The position numbers and the translations under genes are program-made. Shown here piece by piece: positions 53,895-64,000 of a DNA stretch of 64,000 nt. This DNA is from Mactra quadrangularis (Eukaryota; Mollusca; Bivalvia; Venerida; Mactridae). The stretch covers positions 16,554,001 to 16,618,000 of the forward strand of contig CM046304.1 in NCBI GenBank assembly GCA_025267735.1, given 5' to 3'. The stretch's first letter is position 1, and every line of letters begins with the position of its first letter. The notes beneath the pieces were generated by a model, which ran no database searches, was not told the origin of the DNA, and worked only from the letters and a program-made list of their open reading frames with translations.

Positions 53895-54294
53895 TAGAAA
53901 TGTATATTAACCACTCAAACAAATAATTAACCAAATTAAAGTAAATTAAACTTCACGACTAAACCCACACTTTATTTAAGCTGATCATTGACTCATTTGA
54001 CTTCAAGTTAAATTTTAGATAAAAATCAGCAAAATCCATTATTTACCATAACGATTGAAGATAACGAAGACAACAAGCTGTAAATAATTAGATGTATATA
54101 AAATACATGGATCGGGTAGTTAAGTCTATGTAACAAAGAACAATACTAAGTTATAGATACATTGTTCTCCTATATTATCATAGTTAAGGACAAAGCGTAT
54201 ATAGATTTAAACTCAATATACCCTGTCAGTTTATTAGTTCACATGTTATTGTATACGGGTAACAAATATTTTAACTTATTGTCATCTAACCACT

Positions 54295-54600
54295 TCATGA
54301 GCATCTAGCATAGGCATTGCTCAGGTGTGGATCCAACCAGAAGGAGCTGTGATCCAGTGGTAAGATGTGTACAGGGATCATGAGGTGCCGTGTTCAAACC
54401 TTGGCTTGGCTTGGCTAATTTCTCTGTGCTACTTTACAGCATTAAACAAAGGAATGCTAAGGTGTGGATCCAATAAGAAGGAGCAGCAGTTCATAGGCAT
54501 TAGGCCCACTTGAGGAGCACTGCTAATTTCCCTACACTATGTTATGGCATCAAAACATAGATATTGCTCAGGGGTGGATCAAACATTTTGTCTCGGATTT
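54295..54600 (+). repeat. Low-copy repeat with an internal tandem theme
   Basis: ATTGCTCAGGTGTGGATCCAA recurs near 54317, 54448 (as ATGCTAAGGTGTGGATCC) and 54566, with AGAAGGAGC following the first two. GATCCAGTGGTAAGATGTG ... GTGTTCAAACCTTGG resembles a decayed tRNA head. Confidence 0.55.
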
Positions 54601-55345
54601 CCCTCCCTACCTAGGGTGGGGTCAATATTGAACCCCATGGGCACAATTAGAACAATTTATGTTCAAAGGACCATCAGGTGATGCTACATACCAAATTTGA
54701 TAACTGTAGGCTATAAGATTTTTTAAGACATTATTGATATAGGACACACGCATACACTAGCACATGCAGGGATGCCAGATAGAACCCCCAACAATAGTTC
54801 ACTTGAGCAAAATGCTCTCGTTTGTTAAACAAATGTATAATTAAGATGCAGAACTTGGCAAACAACAATAGAACAAACAAAGTGCACCATTCACCCAACA
54901 ACAACCAAATCCTGTACACCACCATAACATCAATATATTCATAACAAATTAAACATGACATGATGGAACAGTCCAACTAGTCATGAACCACTAGCCCAAA
55001 GCCAAGTACAAATACAAATTGAATCAGGCTAGTAAAAATTACTAATTTTATAAAGTGGGGCTAGTTGATAGTTTTGCCCTTTGTAATTGCATTTCAACAT
55101 TTATGTGTGTTTCTAAACCAATGTTTGGAATTGGCTGTCCCTTCTGTTCAACCGAACTGTGAGTTGCAAGTGCTGGTTACCCTGCTAACTCTCCAGCTCC
55201 AGCTCTGAGATGGTGCTTCCATCAGCACTCGATTTATCTGATGATATATGCCACACGAGTTTACATAACACAGTGCATAAATAATGACCATCAATTAAAA
55301 CATAACTAACAATACATGCCAAATACAATATCGTGTAATGTAGAA

Positions 55346-55528
55346 TTTCATTCAACTGTCTTGGTGCATACATTAATCCAACAAATTTAAATACTCATTA
55401 CAGTACTTCTGTACACACAATTGATAAAAATATACATCCTTATTTATGCAATGGTATTATTAAACAAGTATTGAGTATTTAAATCAGCAGGGTAAATGTA
55501 TGCATCACTGACAATTGCATAAAATTTA
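55346..55528. mobile_element. MITE, TTCAACTGTCAGTG family
   Basis: TTCAACTGTCTTGGTGCATA, ATTTAAATACTCA at left and the inverse TGAGTATTTAAATCAGCAGGG ... TGCATCACTGACA at right; matches 676-912. Confidence 0.65.
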
Positions 55529-55627
55529 ACAATCATTGCAATGAACAACAAGTGTTTTACTTCCATTATCACATCATGTGTGCTAACAATTACCTGTACT
55601 TTTCCATTGATTCTATCAAACATAAAA

Positions 55628-55902
55628 AACAAGTAAATCTGTGAGCTAATGCTCACTAGTGATACCCCCGCAAAAATCTAAAAATATGCGAAAAACAGGT
55701 AGTAGATGAGCAAGGAGCATGAAATCGCTTTACACCACATGGAACTATAGGATGAAGCAATACGCAAAGTATTAGGCTGCTGCATGTATAGTTGCTGAGA
55801 AAACTGCGAAGGAAATTTTGTAACGGACGGACGCACGCACGGACACACGCACGGACAAGGGTAAAACAGTATACCCCCCTCTTCTTCGAAGCGGGGGTAT
55901 AA
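55628..55902 (+). mobile_element. Hairpin-ended short element, copy 3
   Basis: Same ends and 3' hairpin; the microsatellite again differs in length (GGACGCACGCACGGACACAC). Lies upstream of exon 1a. Confidence 0.87.
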
Positions 55903-55952
55903 TTATCTTTTAGTTTAATCAAATAACCCTTACTATGCTATTAAAGTTTGCT

Positions 55953-56262
55953 TGTTTGTTTATTGGGTTTAATGCGTAGCAACACATTGTATTAGGTCAT
56001 ATAACGACAGACAGTCAACCTACTCACTCCTCCTGAAAAGGCTAAATCTCTGGATTTAGCTGTTTACCAACTACTAAGCAAATACTTTAGTCAGTGACTG
56101 ACAACTGCCCTACATAATTAAAAATCATTGGTAGGAGGGAGAATGGCCGTAGAAATAATTTCATGACCAAGCTTCACCAAAGTATGCCTCGCCCAGGAAT
56201 CGAACCTACGACCCCTCAATCAGTAGACTTGCGTGCTTCCAACGGAGCTAGCCAGGCAGTGC
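55953..56262 (-). mobile_element. SINE family B, full length
   Basis: Minus strand: GCCTGGCTAGCTCCGTTGGA head, GTAGGTTCGATTCCTGGGC box B, the family body and TACGCATTAAACCCAATAAA end. Upstream of exon 1a. Confidence 0.85.
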
Positions 56263-56607
56263 ATGCTATTAAAGACCTATTATCAAAATTAGCACTGTTT
56301 ATGGACTGCAAAATAAAATAGACTGACATTTTCAATTTCAAACACCTCTAATAAACACAAACTTTCGAATAAACCAAGCATCCCTGAAGTATGTTTATAT
56401 TGCTTATTGTACTTTAAAGTGAAACTGAAAGTAGATAAAACCAAAGCAGAATTTGGTTGTCAATAAAAAAATCTCCAAGCAATTCCCTCTGTCAGAAGTT
56501 TTTCTTAATTCAAAATCATGAAAACACCGTGTTCTACATTCTTTAGCAAATCTATTGACATGTGTACAGCTTTTTAACTAAAATAATGAAAATTAAACTA
56601 GATGCAG

Positions 56608-57079
56608 GGCTCAACATTAATGTTTGAAGTAGGTTAAGAACAGTGTTTATTTTCACACTTAGGGGAAAGGTGGCGGCCCTTTTTGAGGGGAGAATAGCAA
56701 CAAAAATGAAATTAGGGGAAAAATTTTCAATACTTGAGATTAACAGAGTAACATTTCTGTCTACCTATATGAAATTTCAACTATTGAACCCATATATTCA
56801 TCTGTGATTTCTCTGTACTGCTTGAGGAATGGGCAAAAATGCTATAAAAAGTGCAAAAGTTTTAGGGGAATTTTTTACCTGGGAAGGGGGAAAATATATA
56901 CTTTTTGAGAGGGGAATGGGACCCAATTTTGGCCCCAAAATGGCCTGAAAAAAAACACACTAGAAAATCAGCTATATACTTCGCTTGCCTAAACCAAATG
57001 TTAACTAGCAGTAATAAGTTGCCCAAACCCAAATAGAGATCCTTTGGGGCAATAGGAGGACCCTTGATGTCAAGCCCTG
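56608..57079. mobile_element. Larger TIR element, AGGGCTCGACATTAA family
   Basis: Starts CAGGGCTCAACATTAATGTT and ends GATGTCAAGCCCTG. The right part (reversed) carries the interior of 7407-7561. The middle has an unrelated G-rich stretch (GGGGAAAGGTGGC and similar). Its right edge is 33 bases from the donor of the candidate exon 57113-57361. Confidence 0.6.
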
Positions 57080-57112
57080 AAATGTAAATAAAAGTCTACA
57101 AAAAGTACATAC

Positions 57113-57361
57113 TTGTGTTGATCCGTCAAAACAGACCACTTTTTTAATTTCTTTTTTGTCTTCTCAGGGATTTTCACCACTGTATTTAAATTGCCAGAGT
57201 TACTGGGAGTGTGAAAATCTTTATCACTTTTATTTAAGTCTTTAGTTTTACTAGATCTAAAAGCTTCCTGAGTATATTTATCAGTTGTGTTAGTAACTTC
57301 TTCTGGTATGTTGTCTGAATCAACCTTGGTCTCTGTGGTTACTGAGGGACCACTAGTTTCA
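57113..57361 (-). CDS. Candidate upstream or alternative head exon (exon 0)
   Basis: A 249-nt open block follows a TTATTATTTTAG acceptor and ends at a AA|GTATGT donor. Entry and exit phase are both 2, so it joins exon 2 in frame exactly as exons 1a and 1b do. It encodes about 83 residues rich in S, T, K, D and E, beginning ETSGPSVTTETK and ending in the basic stretch KIPEKTKKKLKKW then SVLTDQHK. The composition resembles the rest of the head. No starting exon with a matching phase-2 donor was found upstream in the window. The frame also stays open upstream to an ATG at 57423 through a hydrophobic stretch, which looks like intron polypyrimidine sequence rather than a signal anchor. It could belong to another gene. 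Confidence 0.5.
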
Positions 57362-59052
57362 CTAAAATAATAATTACATATTGTAAGTATTATGAACAAT
57401 ACTATAACAAAGGGAATATACAAGTTTCTTTCATGCTTTACACTGAAATGTTGTGTTATTCAATGAAAATATGTGATGAAAATATGTGCCACTCGCAAAA
57501 ATATGTTTACTAAACTTATTTGGTCAAATAAAAATCGACTTAACTTCAATGTTGACAAACATCCTCTATTCTCTATCCTCTACAATGTATATATAAAATA
57601 AGCAACTGTAATTTCATTATTTTGGTTAAAGCCATTATCAAAAAACTTTGTATGAACTTTCTAACATTTTATTGCATTAATGAAGAAGAATACAGCTAGG
57701 TAAAGTATGTAAAATACATTATGCAATGCATACTTTTGTAAAGTTTGTAAGATTGACCTTAGAAATTTTTACTAATTTCACAGTGTCAATGATTTGACAA
57801 ATGAATATGAGTGTTCTTTTGAGAAACATTTTAAAAACAAAACAAACAATCCAATCAAACAACAACTCACAACTCACTGAATAATAAAAAACAAACAAAA
57901 GTTTGAGCAATGTTTAATATTTCATTCAGTCGAGGACAACCCCTTCTGTGTTCAGACAACCTAAACTTTACTTGGGCAACCAAAATATTACCAAGTAAAA
58001 GTAAAAAGCATTTTTTTTAAAACTTAAATGGACAACCACATTTTCAAACCTAAATTCATAGATTGTGTTCAGATTGCAAAATATTATGCAAGGCAAGTAA
58101 AATACTTCAAAATTTTCAATTTCATGAGGTTGATACAGAACATATTGGAAAACTTAACAGTGATTTTTTGCCTAAACGATAGGGATGAAATTAGGCTTTT
58201 ACACAATGGAAACAATTTACCAAAATTCAGAAAAACGTGAAACAGTAAAAGTATATAATTTCAAGCGAAATAAGTCTTAATGTGGTAGCAACCATTCAGT
58301 CTGTTTTCTGCATTATGCAGGGTAAGAAACATAAAGAGAGTTTCTGCAGGAACTTTTTATGAGAATAAAGTTTTTAAAAGACATTGATTTAAGAACTTTT
58401 TTAAAAGCTTTTTTCATTAATTGTAACCAATTTTTTCACAATTTTTGGGATAAAGAGTGAACACTTGCACAGGAAAAATGCAGGGGTTGCTTTGAAAAAA
58501 AAACCCTAAAAAAATCACTGCTTAAATTCATTGCAAACCACTTTAAGATTTAACCCTGTTACTAATGATACACACATGATTGGTATATACTGCCTTAGAT
58601 CTTTAATTCAAAATGATGCAGTTCTATAACCAAAACAAATATTTATTTAAAATGAGCTGGCTACACTCCACATTCTATCGCAAATTCTTTTCATCGAATA
58701 CAATTTTTTCTATTGAAATATTTCATAAAAACTTCAAAACGACAATGAAGTTACCGATGTGATAAATAGCAATCAAATAAACCATTCAAAACTGTAAATA
58801 AAATGTTAAGAGAACAGTTCAACACATTTTGAACTGACTTTTTTCAGAAAAAATGATTTTCAATCTACCATAAAATATATTAAATATACAGATGTTAATA
58901 TGTTTTTTGATTAAAAAGAGAGCATGTAAAGGAATATATAACATTTGGTTGATCCAACAATGAAAACTGAATAAAAGTGATATGTTTGATGTCTAGACCA
59001 CCTGTAGAAAAGAGAATAGAATGTTTTGAAACCATGGAAATAAACTACTAGA

Positions 59053-59300
59053 TACAGTGCCCTCCAAAAGTTCTTGGACAAAATCTTGGGTTTTAAGATA
59101 AACCGATTAACTTTTATTCATCAGTAAAAGAAAGAAAGAGTCATTTGAGCAATTCTAAAGTCAGCATTGATTAGTTTATTAACATATGACTTAAACAATC
59201 TTACATGAATAAGGTCTAACGCTAGTTAATTTACTTGTGTTAAGCATAATCACCTTTTCTCAAAATTTCATCTGCTTAAAAACTTTTGGTGGGCACTGTA
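59053..59300. mobile_element. Tc1-like MITE
   Basis: TACAGTGCCCTCCAAAAGTT at the left and AACTTTTGGTGGGCACTGTA at the right, both ending at TA. A related end, ACAGTGCCCTTCAAAAGTTG, lies at 45186. Confidence 0.85.
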
Positions 59301-59861
59301 TACCCACCATACTCTTGAGAAAAACAAAATTTAGTTGAACTAAAAATACAGCCATTTTTTCAGGTCATTTTTGGCCAAAAATCAGCTCCATTTCATCCTC
59401 AAATACATGTAGTATTTTTTCCCCTCTGAGGGAGCAAAATGCCCCTGATTTAATATTTTGTACTGATGAATACAATTTTGTTATCTTCATAGCACCTTGG
59501 ATAAGATTTTGATGCTGTATTCCCCCTTAAAATTGACCCTGCTACCTGTCCCCTAAATTTGAAAACTAACCCTAACAACAAAATTGAACATTAAAAACAA
59601 AGAACAAGTTCATATCTGTTTTTCAAGCATTTCAAAAAATCAATTGGTCAACATGAAAAGAACAATTCATGGAAAAAAGGTAACAAATTTTAGAAAGAAA
59701 CAAACAATAAACATGGAACAAGACTTCAACCTTTCCTGCTTAGAACTTTTCAGTGCTTTCTTTTTCAGACGCATCAAATGTTTCAGCTTGGCTTTAACCT
59801 TACCTGTGACCAAACCAATAAAATAGTCAAACATTATTATGTTAGTTGTTGCACAGTAAAG

Positions 59862-60445
59862 TATAGTGCGGACACATTGACCCCGACCTGACCTTTATGC
59901 AAGAATATTCCTTACATTGAATACGAAGGTAGTATTAATGTTCGAAAACAATCGGATTATACCGTCAAGGCTCGAATGTAATTATAACACAGGGATTAAT
60001 TTTAAAATACATTTAAAGCGTACAATGAGTCTCTATTACACTAGGCCGGACCAGAATATTATACGATGAGGCTAGCTACCAATTCAAAAGTTGTAGGTTT
60101 TAGCCCTACAACCGCCATCCCCGCCCATTTTATTATAACTTGTAATTACAAATGTAAGAAAACAAGTTTCACGTTTGAATGCACATATATACTCTATACA
60201 TGTCTTGTTAAACTTATAATGTAAGCCATAGCCGACATTACACCCTCAAACCTACAAGCCCCATGCAACCCTACTTAGTACCCGCCAATGCTATTTACAA
60301 TCAATGTAAATCGACTGCTTATTTTAGATATGTAACAAGCCGAAGTGTAGATTAGGCGTGGTATTGATTTTCGCCAGGATATGTGTATCTGATAATAAGA
60401 TGCAAATGAGAAAGGTAAGGTCGGGGTCAATATGTCCGCACTATA
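59862..60445. mobile_element. 584-bp TIR element
   Basis: TATAGTGCGGACACATTGAC then CCCGACCTGACCTT, mirrored at the right as AAGGTAAGGTCGGGGTCAAT then ATGTCCGCACTATA; about 34 bases with two or three mismatches. The centre has a GTAGG-TTTTAGC-CCTAC hairpin after GAGGCTAGCTACC, possibly a decayed tRNA-like part. No protein seen. Confidence 0.82.
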
Positions 60446-60519
60446 ATATATGGTGCAACTCAACATTTTATTCTGTCACACCTCGACCTTTCATGAATGA
60501 ATACATGTAACATGAGAAG

Positions 60520-60835
60520 GGTTTGTGGGGGGGTCCTGACGGCTTGGATTTTTACTACCTACACAAGGCAAAGCACGTAACTGTTATGCAAAATAGTTCT
60601 TGTAGTATACACACATATCTCTGTCAAAACATATTTCTATGTTATATATTGAACCAAATATTGTTCAGCGATATCATTGAACTGTGTTATTTCAAATTTA
60701 CAGACTAAAATCGAAACATCACTCGTCGCCTTTAGAAACGATCGTATATTTGTTTACTTCAACACCAATTATTTCTAAATGGTGTCTATATATGTCTGAG
60801 GTTATTCATAGCGAATGGCCAACGATTTCTGAATA
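60520..60835. mobile_element. Degenerate copy of the palindromic MITE family
   Basis: GAAACATCACTCGTCGCC, ACGATCGTATATTTGTTTAC and GGTTATTCATAGCGAATGGC match an arm of the family. The left part shares GGGTTTGTGGGGG and TTTTTACTACCTA with 4025-4070, so the two degenerate copies are closer to each other than to the intact ones. Confidence 0.5.
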
Positions 60836-61569
60836 AATTATGGTGGCCAGTCATCCTACTAACGGTCCCTGGACAAGACCAGATCTCTGGATCAAAGCCT
60901 TTAACCTAAGCTCCCTTCGCAGCTCAGTGAATACATTAATACATTCACATGGTGCCTTTAAACGTGTTGATTTATGATATTGACCTTTACTATGAACCTT
61001 TGAACAACCAATGAAAGTTTACCAAATTTCTTTTAGCCGAAAAACTTTACACACATTTTCATTGGTAGTAACGATCACTTGACAAAGTAAACGGGTAAAC
61101 AAAGCCTATTATGGCATGATCATACTAGTGATGAATGCAAACGCATATGACGTCATATATAAGCCTGTGGCTACACTTTGTATTGAATTTAAATAAGTTG
61201 CTCTATGTTTAATGTCAAAAGATCAGAGAAACATGTTTAAAATTATCAATATTTACTTTCAATTTTGTTAATTTTCCATTATCTAACTAATGCAATTTTA
61301 TTTTGAAATTACAGGCATGGGAATTTTTCACATCTGTTATTAAAAACCATGTGACAGTCATGCAATTTAAACCTTTATGTGTCTCGATCTAAAAATAAAA
61401 ATATCAGATTGCTCATAGTATTTTAGCAGAGGTAGAAAGTAAACGAGTGAATCTTTCGAAGCAATGCTTTGGAGAGTACCTTAACCAAGTACTTAAACAC
61501 ATACAATGTCATGTACCCTCACCAATTGCCGACATCTGCCCTTCTTGATACAAAAGTATGGGTGAGAAT

Positions 61570-61961
61570 TAGGGCAGTCACGATATACCGGTTTACCGGT
61601 ATATTGCAATACGTAGCTTAGGCAATACGTACCGTGGTACGATTTTAATGTACCGGTATTTAGCGCTATTTTTTATTTCATTGGAAAATACTTCCCTTCG
61701 CGAAAAAAAAAGTAGTGAATCGTCAGTTTTAACATTGTTCACTCCATCTAACCTGAAGTTGCAAGAATTTAACCGATTGGGCGCGTCTCAGTCCTAAATG
61801 ACCATAGATTCTATCTGAGAAGCTGCATATAAGATTTGCATTTTTTCTGATAAATACAGTGGAGGAACAACGAATCTAAAAGCCCACAATATATCGTGGT
61901 ATGTATCGCAATACGATGACAGCATATTGCAATATATCGCAGTACGCTTCTGGCAGCCCTA
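61570..61961. mobile_element. hAT-type MITE, longer relative with exact 8-bp target duplication
   Basis: Ends TAGGGCAGTCACGATATACC and ...CTTCTGGCAGCCCTA. GTGAGAAT at 61562-61569 is repeated at 61962-61969. Shares ATCTAAAAGCCCACAATATAT with 50258-50542 but has about 110 more internal bases. Confidence 0.92.
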
Positions 61962-62775
61962 GTGAGAATAGTCTTTGAAAACATTTCATGACCAAACTCT
62001 AGTCAGTTTGAAGGTCCCAATAGGGAATCAAACCTAGTACCCTTAGATTCCTAGCCAGGCTTTGTCAGCACAATCAAGCTAACTGGACAGCTGTTGTTAT
62101 GTTTAAATGTTCAAATGTCTATGACAGCTTATACTGTATCTACATTTTGACCTGCACACTTTACAATCGTTGTGACTGATTTATAACACAGAAAATGGCA
62201 GGCAAAGATAAAGCATGGACAGGGCCCATTAGTGTGATGCCGTTTTTGACATAACTATTTCAGCACACAAGTGAACTTTTATTAAGATTGTAGTATAACT
62301 TATATACTATAAGCAGAAAAAAAGGAAGAATGGACCTTTTAAGTAAAATCACTTTAATAGTAAATAATAAAAATATAAAAAGTAAAACCAGATTGTAAGT
62401 AAATTTTGGACATCCAGTTTATACATGTGCACTTCAAAAGCAGCTTCTAAAACCATTTTAGAATATAAAATGTTGGAGGCTCAGACAAAGAAGAAAATAG
62501 ATTATCATTTGCCTTAAATTTTTATAAGCACTTGTCTGATGTATTATATTATATAGTAATGGACAATTTTAAACTGGCCAGACTCTATGAAATCTGTAAA
62601 TTTTCTTACTATCCTTATTGACTTTTAAAAGCCCTGGGCTTTTCGCTAGTAGGTTAAGGAAATGACTATTTTTTAGTGCAACTAACATGCAGAAATTATC
62701 TATCAACTATCTTTTGATTCAATATAAAAACAAACTAAGCGACAAGGACTACAATTATTATTAGTAACTTGATGG

Positions 62776-63075
62776 GACCCAGGTCTGTAGCGCAGTTGGT
62801 AGCGCGCCAGGATTTTTAATCTACTAAGTGTTCCGAAGGGGGTAAAGGTTTGAATCCCACCAGGAGAGGTTATACCTTCCATGAAAATTTGACAATAATG
62901 TCAATTTTCCTCCATTTATAATGTATATGGAGAAGTTTCCGGCCTTGTGGAAGGATAGGTGAGTACTGGTTATAGACAAGGGTCCAGGAAAGCTAGGTTA
63001 GGTGCTCTGGACACCATCAAATAACCTAAAAAATTGTAATGACATGCCGTTAAACCCAGTAAAAATAAATAAAAG
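62776..63075 (+). mobile_element. SINE family A, full length
   Basis: CCCAGGTCTGTAGCGCAGTTGG (box A TAGCGCAGTTGG), GGTTTGAATCCCACC (box B), GGTTATACCTTCCATGAAAA, TTTCCGGCCTTGTGGAAGG, GGTCCAGGAAAGCTAGGTTA and CCGTTAAACCCAGTAAAAAT. The reference copy of this family in the window. Confidence 0.9.
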
Positions 63076-63244
63076 TAGCTTAATGGTCACTTACAAATCT
63101 CATTATTTCAATCTGTGCCAAAAAAGTCACAATTTATCATTCAGCCAGGTCAGTAAAGACAGAAAGCCTTTCCGCCCGAAATCATAACTTGCCAATCTGA
63201 ACGTAAATATCGAAACATGTGACATATAACAAACAAAGCTGCAG

Positions 63245-63465
63245 CCTATTCAATTAACCCAAACGTTTCGAAACGTTCCGTAATGTTAGGGTCAGGACAA
63301 CTCAACCCAAAGACAACTCAACCCTAGAAAACTCAATACCTCACTAACGGTTTGAGTTGTTCCAACTTTGGGTTGAGTTATCCATGGGTTGAGTTGTCTA
63401 CAGGTTGAATTGTTCCGTATCAGTAATGTTCGCTAACAGTCGTTACTGAACACACTGCTGTTAAA
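63245..63465. mobile_element. Palindromic MITE arms with an inserted inverted repeat
   Basis: Left arm TTCAATTAACCCAAACGTTTCG and GTTCCGTAATGTT; right arm GTAATGTTCGCTAACAG then TTACTGAACACACTGCTGTTA. Between them, GGACAACTCAACCC, GACAACTCAACCC and the inverse GGGTTGAGTTRTCC and GGTTGAATTGTTCC form their own fold-back. Confidence 0.6.
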
Positions 63466-64000
63466 ACAACCTAAGAAATCACAACACTTCTCAAAAGATT
63501 AATAACAATAACTTGTTAAAATCAGACAGGATGTTCCCATTCCTGGACAATGTTTTTGGAAATTTTGATTTCCTTTCCCTAAATGGGGAAATCTGATAAG
63601 TTTATTAATTGGGCATTCCGGCATGGGGTACCGTTAGAGGTAATAGTGAAGCTTGATTGAACGTAGCAAATTATATCGACAAGAAGCTGCAGACCTACAT
63701 TTTTGGCATAGGCATTCATAAATTTTGAAAGTGTAAACAACTGATGAGGCTTTGATACACATACATTTAGAAATATTAAAACAAACAACTTAAAAACCCT
63801 GAGAAACAAAACAGATTCAAGCGAACATGATGACACTTTCAACAATAGCTATCAATCACTTTCCATCAAAACAAAACACTGATTTTAATGTCTGTTGATG
63901 GGCTTAAGGATGACCCACATTCTTCAATTAACTCAGATAAACAAATTTGAAGCGTGCTTGAACAATTAATTCACAACGACTAATGATGATTGTTAATTTT

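Larger units (their letters stand above)
57424..64000. other. Upstream region without a recognised gene
   Basis: Holds the Tc1-like, hAT-like and 584-bp TIR elements, one SINE and palindromic fragments. A CAG|GTAAGG donor lies on the minus strand at about 59804 after an ATG-led short frame, but its phase (1) does not fit the candidate exon at 57361. Open frames here (for example 63579-63845 minus) match nothing I know. Confidence 0.5.

Noticed and set aside
57362..57423. Hydrophobic N-terminal segment (MYIPFVIVLFIILTIC) as a signal anchor for exon 0
   Set aside because: It lies upstream of a good TTATTATTTTAG acceptor and has the composition of an intron end; membrane anchoring would be odd for this protein family.
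59804..59834. First exon with ATG and CAG|GTAAGG donor
   Set aside because: The donor phase is 1, while the candidate exon at 57361 needs phase 2, and no intermediate exon was found.
63579..63845. Minus-strand 88-codon frame near the window edge
   Set aside because: No family recognised, no splice sites or codon pattern supporting it; left as unassigned upstream sequence.

Overview
This is an AT-rich animal nuclear sequence that holds most or all of one large split gene on the minus strand. The introns are packed with short mobile elements. The composition, the tRNA-headed SINEs, and a 3.4-kb element with about 147-bp tandem units followed by an (ACGGACAG)n microsatellite (the layout of bivalve 'pearl' elements) suggest a bivalve mollusc. 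That placement is inference; no species is assigned.

The gene runs from about 53.9 kb (or 57.4 kb) down to 5.86 kb. I assembled 20 coding exons by hand from splice sites and reading-frame phase. They join without a break into an open frame of 3645 nt, or 1214 residues with first exon 1b. The order is a Ser/Thr/charged head (residues 1 to about 272), an intermediate-filament rod of lamin length (about 274-634), a low-complexity linker (about 635-920), a lamin-tail (LTD) domain (about 921-1045), and a tail with a YLRREK motif ending ...FVRFST-stop. There is no C-terminal CaaX box and I see no classical NLS after the rod. The LTD and the flanking CKPNGQAIAW and YLRREK motifs point to the LMNTD1/LMNTD2 (lamin tail domain-containing) family rather than to a nuclear lamin, yet the complete rod is kept.

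Layout: 1-5.6 kb is repeat-rich sequence downstream of the gene. 5.86-19.6 kb holds exons 20-15 (C-terminal tail and LTD), with a large pearl-like array in intron 17. 22.8 kb holds the first LTD exon. 27.7-34.2 kb holds the linker exons 13-9. 34.2-42.7 kb is an 8.4-kb intron. 42.7-48.8 kb holds the compact rod and head exons 8-2. 51.4, 53.8 and 57.1-57.4 kb hold alternative or upstream 5' exons, all ending in the same phase. 57.4-64 kb has no recognised gene and several DNA-transposon-like elements.

Repeats include at least two tRNA-derived SINE families, about a dozen families of fold-back or TIR MITEs (two hAT-type copies have exact 8-bp target duplications), three near-identical hairpin-ended elements, and several tandem arrays. 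One array has an 80-bp unit that is itself tRNA-like. No protein-coding transposase, CRISPR array, or convincing functional tRNA/rRNA gene was found.
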